Origin: Phenylobacterium sp.
GTDB taxonomy: Bacteria; Pseudomonadota; Alphaproteobacteria; Caulobacterales; Caulobacteraceae
Direction of reading: 5' to 3'
DNA: 52,521 bases
Assembly: GCF_016793225.1 (NCBI RefSeq)
Contig: NZ_JAEUMN010000062.1
Location: forward strand, 1-52,521
The notes under the pieces were generated by a model. That model was not told the origin of the DNA and ran no database searches. It saw only the letters and a program-made list of their open reading frames with translations. A program made the position numbers and the translations under genes. How positions within the stretch are numbered: position 1 is the first letter of the stretch; each line of letters opens with the position of its first letter. Shown here piece by piece: positions 49,129 through 52,521 of this stretch.

Positions 49129-50538
49129 TCACTTGGCGGCGTAGGCCTGGGCCGGCCAGCCGCCGCCGATGGCCTTCATGGCCTGGACGGAGCGGCGCAG
49201 GGCCTGGACCTGGGCCGAGGCGAGCTGGGCGCGCACGGCGCGCCAGGCCTGTTCGGCGGAAAGGGTGGTGGAAAGGTCGGTGAGCCCGCGGGCGTAGCCG
49301 GTGCGCGCGGCCTCGTAGGCGCGGCGGGCGCGGGCCTCGCCATCGCGCAGCAGCACGACGCGGCGGCGGTCGGCGTCGAGGTTCACGAGCGCGGCCTCGG
49401 CCTCCTGGAACGCGGTCTGCACCGTCTTCTCGTAGGCGGTGACGGCCTGTTCGGTGCGGGCGTTCTGGACCTTGAGCTCGGCCAGCAGGCGCGGAATGGA
49501 CAGGAGCGGCTGGGTGATCGAGCCGCCGATGCTCCAGCTCGAGGTCTCGGACGAGAAGTTCGGCTGCTCGATCCGCGCCCAGCCGAGGCCCGGCGAGAGC
49601 GTGAAGCTGGGGAAGAAGGCGAGGCCCGCCAGCCGCTGCTGGCCGGCGGCGGAGCGCAGGGCGGCCTGCGCCTGGCGCACGTCCGGACGGCGCTGCAGCA
49701 GCTCGGACGGCAGGGACGCCGGCACGGCCGGCGGCTGGCCCACCTCGGGCGGCGCGGCGATGCTGGCGGTGGGCTCGAAGACCCGGCCGGCGAGGATCAG
49801 GATCGCGCGCTTCTGGGTCTGGAGCTGGGCGTCGAACGCGGCGACGGCGGCCTGCGCCTGGGCCAGGTCGCCGGCGATGCGGTCGGGCTCGGAGGTGGCG
49901 GCCAGCCCCGCCGCCGCGCGGCGCGAGGCGACCTCGTACAGCTCCTGCTGGATGCGCGCGGTCTCGCGGGCGTCGGCGAGCTGGATCGCGAGGCCGCGGG
50001 CCTGGAAGTAGGCGTCGGCCGTCTGGGCGGCGATCTGGGCGCGGGTGGCCTCGAAGGCGAAGCGCACGCGGTCGACCTCGGCGTTCGCGGCGCGGTAGGC
50101 GACGAAGCCGCGACCCCAGGGATCGATCTCCCAGGCGACGTTGAAGTTGGCCTGGTACTGCTCGGACACGCCCGACGTGGAGAAGCCGGGGATGTTGGCC
50201 GCCGTGCCGCCGATCTGCTCGGTGTCGGTGCGCCGGCCCTGGGCCGTCAGGTCGCCGCGCGGGAGGTACTGCAGGATGGCCTGCGTGCGCTGGGCGCGGA
50301 TCTCGTCGAGGCGCGAGCGGGCCGTGCGGACGTCGGTGTTCCGCTCCAACGCCTGCTGCACGAGCTCGGTCAGCTGGTCGTCGCCGTAGGCGGTCCACCA
50401 GGTGTCGAGGGGGATGGAGCCGGCGGGCGCTTCGGGCGCCTGTTCGTAGGCGGCCGGAAGGCGCACGTCCGCGTCGCGCGGCGTGGCGCATCCCGCCAGG
50501 ACGAGGCCGGCGGCCAGGACAACGATCTGAAGGCGCAT
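49129..50538 (-). CDS. RND efflux outer-membrane factor, NodT family lipoprotein
   Basis: A 469-residue TolC-type channel lipoprotein. The start RLQIVVLAAGLVLAGC has its lipobox Cys at 17, which fixes ATG 50536-50538. The two repeated OEP units are helical and coiled: DTWWTAYGDDQLTELVQQALERNTDVRTARSRLDEIRAQR and SELLQRRPDVRQAQAALRSAAGQQRLAGLAFFPSFTLS. Each has its strand and the helices ending QEAEAALVNLDADRRR. It is the first gene of the three-gene efflux operon. The promoter is in the 195-bp gap to the divergent M28 peptidase gene; no regulator gene is adjacent. Confidence 0.94.
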   Translation of the reverse strand: MRLQIVVLAAGLVLAGCATPRDADVRLPAAYEQAPEAPAGSIPLDTWWTAYGDDQLTELVQQALERNTDVRTARSRLDEIRAQRTQAILQYLPRGDLTAQGRRTDTEQIGGTAANIPGFSTSGVSEQYQANFNVAWEIDPWGRGFVAYRAANAEVDRVRFAFEATRAQIAAQTADAYFQARGLAIQLADARETARIQQELYEVASRRAAAGLAATSEPDRIAGDLAQAQAAVAAFDAQLQTQKRAILILAGRVFEPTASIAAPPEVGQPPAVPASLPSELLQRRPDVRQAQAALRSAAGQQRLAGLAFFPSFTLSPGLGWARIEQPNFSSETSSWSIGGSITQPLLSIPRLLAELKVQNARTEQAVTAYEKTVQTAFQEAEAALVNLDADRRRVVLLRDGEARARRAYEAARTGYARGLTDLSTTLSAEQAWRAVRAQLASAQVQALRRSVQAMKAIGGGWPAQAYAAK

Positions 50539-50733
50539 GCTGTGCCTTGGGAGGGAGGACGCTGACGCCGAACTGCGGCGCCCGTCTACACCGCCGATCG
50601 CGTCTCGGGAATTGCACAAAGGACACATAGGCGGCGAAGCTTGAGGTAACCGCGCTCGCCGAAAGCGCGCTGGCGGCATGCCCCACCGCTCGCTAGGGTC
50701 GCGCAACTTTCGCCCCCTCCTCCCGAGTGACCG

Positions 50734-52386
50734 ATGAAAAAGCTGCTCATTGGCGCCGCCGTCGCGGCGCTGATCTGTCCCCCCGCCCTGGCCGCCGACC
50801 CGGTCGTGAACGTCGAGCGGATCCTGCGCGACACCCAGGTGCTGTCGTCCGACGCGTTCGAGGGGCGCGGCCCGGCCACCGAGGGCGAGCGGAAGACCGT
50901 CGCCTACCTGATCGAGCAGATGAAGGCGGCCGGCCTGCAGCCCGGCGGCGACCGCGGCAAGGACGGCGCGCGCGCCTGGACGCAGGACGTCCCGCTGGTC
51001 CGCTCGGCGACCAAGGGTCCGGTGGCGGTCAGCGTCTCGGTCAACGGCGAGCGGAAGAGCTGGACACAGGGCCAGGAGGTGGCCATCCGCGCCACCCTGA
51101 TCGGCGACCGGCTGACGGTGAAGGACGCGCCGGTGGTGTTCGTGGGCTACGGCGTGAAGGCGCCCGAGCGGAACTGGGACGACTTCAAGGGCGTGGACCT
51201 GAAGGGCAAGGTGGCCCTGGTGCTCGTCAACGACCCGGACTTCGAGACCGGCCAGGGCGACTTCGGCGGCAAGGCGATGACCTACTACGGCCGCTGGACC
51301 TACAAGTTCGAGGAGGCGGCGCGGCAGGGCGCGGTTGGCTTCCTGGTGATCCACGAGACTGCGCCGGCGTCGTACGGCTGGGCCACGGTCAAGAACTCGA
51401 ACACCAACGAGATCTTCGACGTCATCCGGCCGGATCCTTCCACCGACCACGCGCCGCTGGAGGGCTGGATCCAGCGCGACAACGCCGCCGAACTGCTGGC
51501 GGCCGCGGGGCACGACTTCGAGGCGCTGAAGACGCAGGCCCGGACGCGCGACTTCCGGCCGGTGGAGCTGAAGGGCGTGACCTTCTCCACGGACTACGCC
51601 GTCGACGCGCAGAAGGTCGTGTCGAAGAACGTGGTCGGCGTGCTGCCGGGGACGAAGCGGCCCGAGGAGCGCGTGCTCTACACCGCCCACTGGGACCACC
51701 TGGGCGTGGGCCAGCCCGACGCCAGGGGCGACCGGATCTACAACGGCGCCCTCGACAACGCCTCGGGGACCTCGATGCTGCTGGAGCTGGCGCGGGCGCA
51801 CGCCAAGGCGGGCCGGACCGAGCGCAGCCTGGTGTTCCTGGCGGTGACCGCGGAGGAGAAGGGCCTGCTGGGGTCGGAGTACTACGCCTCGACGCCGCTC
51901 TACCCGCTGGCCACCACGGTGGGCGTGCTCAACATGGACGGCGTGGGGCCGAGCGGGCTGGCGCGCGACTTCACGACCTCGGGCAACGCGCCGCTCACCC
52001 TGCAGGACGAGCTGATCGCCGTGGGCAAGACGCACGGCCGCTACTATTCGCCCGACCCGCGGCCCGAGGCCGGCAGCTTCTTCCGCTCGGACCACTTCCC
52101 GTTCGCCAAGGTCGGCGTGCCGGCCATCAGCTTCGGCGGCGGCCGCGACCTGGTCGAGGGCGGCAAGGAAGCGGGCGAGGCGCGCTCGCGGGCCTACACG
52201 GCCGACAAGTACCACCAGCCCGCCGACGAGTTCGACCCGACCTGGGATCCGAAGGGCTTCGTCGCCGACGGCGCGCTGCTCTACGACCTGGGCCGCAAGC
52301 TCGCCAACAGCCGCATCTGGCCCGAGTGGAAGGACGGCGCCGAGTTCAAGGCCGAGCGCGACAAGACCCGGGCGCAGAGAAAGTAG
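50734..52386 (+). CDS. M28 family zinc aminopeptidase, exported
   Basis: A 550-residue exported metallopeptidase. The signal peptide is MKKLLIGAAVAALICPPALA. A PA-like insert lies in the middle (APVVFVGYGVKAPERNWDDFKGVDLKGKVALVLVNDPDFE). The M28 catalytic core has all five zinc ligands: His319 in YTAHWDHLG, Asp341 in GALDNASGTSMLLELAR, Glu375 in TAEEKGLLGSEYY, Asp402 in NMDGVGPSG and His454 in RSDHFPF. Glu374 is the general base. Such enzymes remove N-terminal residues from peptides outside the cytoplasm. ATG 50734 lies behind a weak ribosome-binding stretch; a divergent promoter region is shared with the efflux operon. Confidence 0.93.
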   Translation: MKKLLIGAAVAALICPPALAADPVVNVERILRDTQVLSSDAFEGRGPATEGERKTVAYLIEQMKAAGLQPGGDRGKDGARAWTQDVPLVRSATKGPVAVSVSVNGERKSWTQGQEVAIRATLIGDRLTVKDAPVVFVGYGVKAPERNWDDFKGVDLKGKVALVLVNDPDFETGQGDFGGKAMTYYGRWTYKFEEAARQGAVGFLVIHETAPASYGWATVKNSNTNEIFDVIRPDPSTDHAPLEGWIQRDNAAELLAAAGHDFEALKTQARTRDFRPVELKGVTFSTDYAVDAQKVVSKNVVGVLPGTKRPEERVLYTAHWDHLGVGQPDARGDRIYNGALDNASGTSMLLELARAHAKAGRTERSLVFLAVTAEEKGLLGSEYYASTPLYPLATTVGVLNMDGVGPSGLARDFTTSGNAPLTLQDELIAVGKTHGRYYSPDPRPEAGSFFRSDHFPFAKVGVPAISFGGGRDLVEGGKEAGEARSRAYTADKYHQPADEFDPTWDPKGFVADGALLYDLGRKLANSRIWPEWKDGAEFKAERDKTRAQRK

Positions 52387-52389
52387 GCC

Positions 52390-52521
52390 TCACCCCTTCC
52401 TGAAGAAGGCGTGGAAGTTCTCGCCGAAGCTGTTGGTCCAGCGTTCCGGCGGGATCCGCACATGGTCGGCGCGCAGCATGTGCGGGGCCAGCGTCTCGGC
52501 GTCCACGCGCCGGACGGCGGG
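52390..52521 (-). CDS. unidentified protein, C-terminal 43 residues (cut by window edge)
   Basis: The last 43 codons and TGA of a minus-strand gene lying beyond the right edge. The visible end includes VDAETLAPHMLRADHVRI and PPERWTNSFGENFHAFFRKG. I do not recognise a family from so short a part. Base use and frame are as in neighbouring genes, so it is a real gene end. The stop lies 3 bp from that of the converging M28 peptidase gene. Confidence 0.55.
   Translation of the reverse strand, partial: PAVRRVDAETLAPHMLRADHVRIPPERWTNSFGENFHAFFRKG

Overview
The window is about 52.5 kb of very GC-rich chromosomal DNA from an alphaproteobacterium, most likely a Caulobacteraceae member of the Phenylobacterium/Caulobacter type. 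That placement is inference. It rests on three secreted proteins with PEPxxWA-CTERM tails, the ECF42-DGPF sigma-factor pair, a NodT-type RND efflux operon, fatty-acid/aromatic catabolism genes, and base composition. No rRNA, tRNA, prophage, insertion sequence or CRISPR array was seen. Most genes are ordinary housekeeping, catabolic or envelope genes. The less ordinary content lies in regulatory fusions, secreted repeat proteins and dispersed intergenic palindromes.

Layout, 0-14.5 kb: the 5' end of a ygfZ-like gene (minus strand) diverges from a glycosyltransferase-9 gene and a dihydroorotase gene. Then come a PEPxxWA-CTERM protein, a DUF898 (YjgN-like) membrane protein with an adjoining M48 metalloprotease, and the DGPF/ECF42 sigma pair. 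A large minus-strand protein carries a SLOG-like domain and a divergent class III nucleotide cyclase. It diverges from a CurA-like reductase, a feruloyl-CoA-synthase-like enzyme and a ThDP enzyme. A second PEPxxWA-CTERM gene faces them across a strong terminator.

14.5-31 kb: a DUF6624 protein, a secreted protein with five cysteine-bearing repeats, an NfeD/SPFH pair, a YbjN-like protein, and a choice-of-anchor-A PEPxxWA-CTERM protein. These are followed by nitronate monooxygenase, yaaA-bdhA, a CHASE3 hybrid histidine kinase, an FAD-linked 2-hydroxyacid dehydrogenase, threonylcarbamoyl-AMP synthase, YceI, an acyl-CoA dehydrogenase and an amidohydrolase.

31-41.3 kb: 3-methyladenine glycosylase, an MFS transporter and a serine hydrolase. 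An ECF sigma factor overlaps an unusual proline-rich/ankyrin putative anti-sigma protein. Next are a LuxR-HTH/VOC fusion, an N-formylglutamate amidohydrolase-like protein, and two consecutive transglutaminase-like genes. A frameshifted DUF559 endonuclease-like gene lies between nearly identical inverted repeats. A receiver-domain protein has Glu at the phospho-acceptor position.

41.3-52.5 kb: purA, a repeat-filled gap, a VOC protein overlapping a PLP threonine/serine dehydratase, a three-gene RND efflux operon (outer-membrane factor, adaptor, permease), an M28 peptidase and the 3' end of an unidentified gene.

At least three families of palindromic intergenic repeats recur through the window. 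All alignments and domain calls were made by eye, without database searches.
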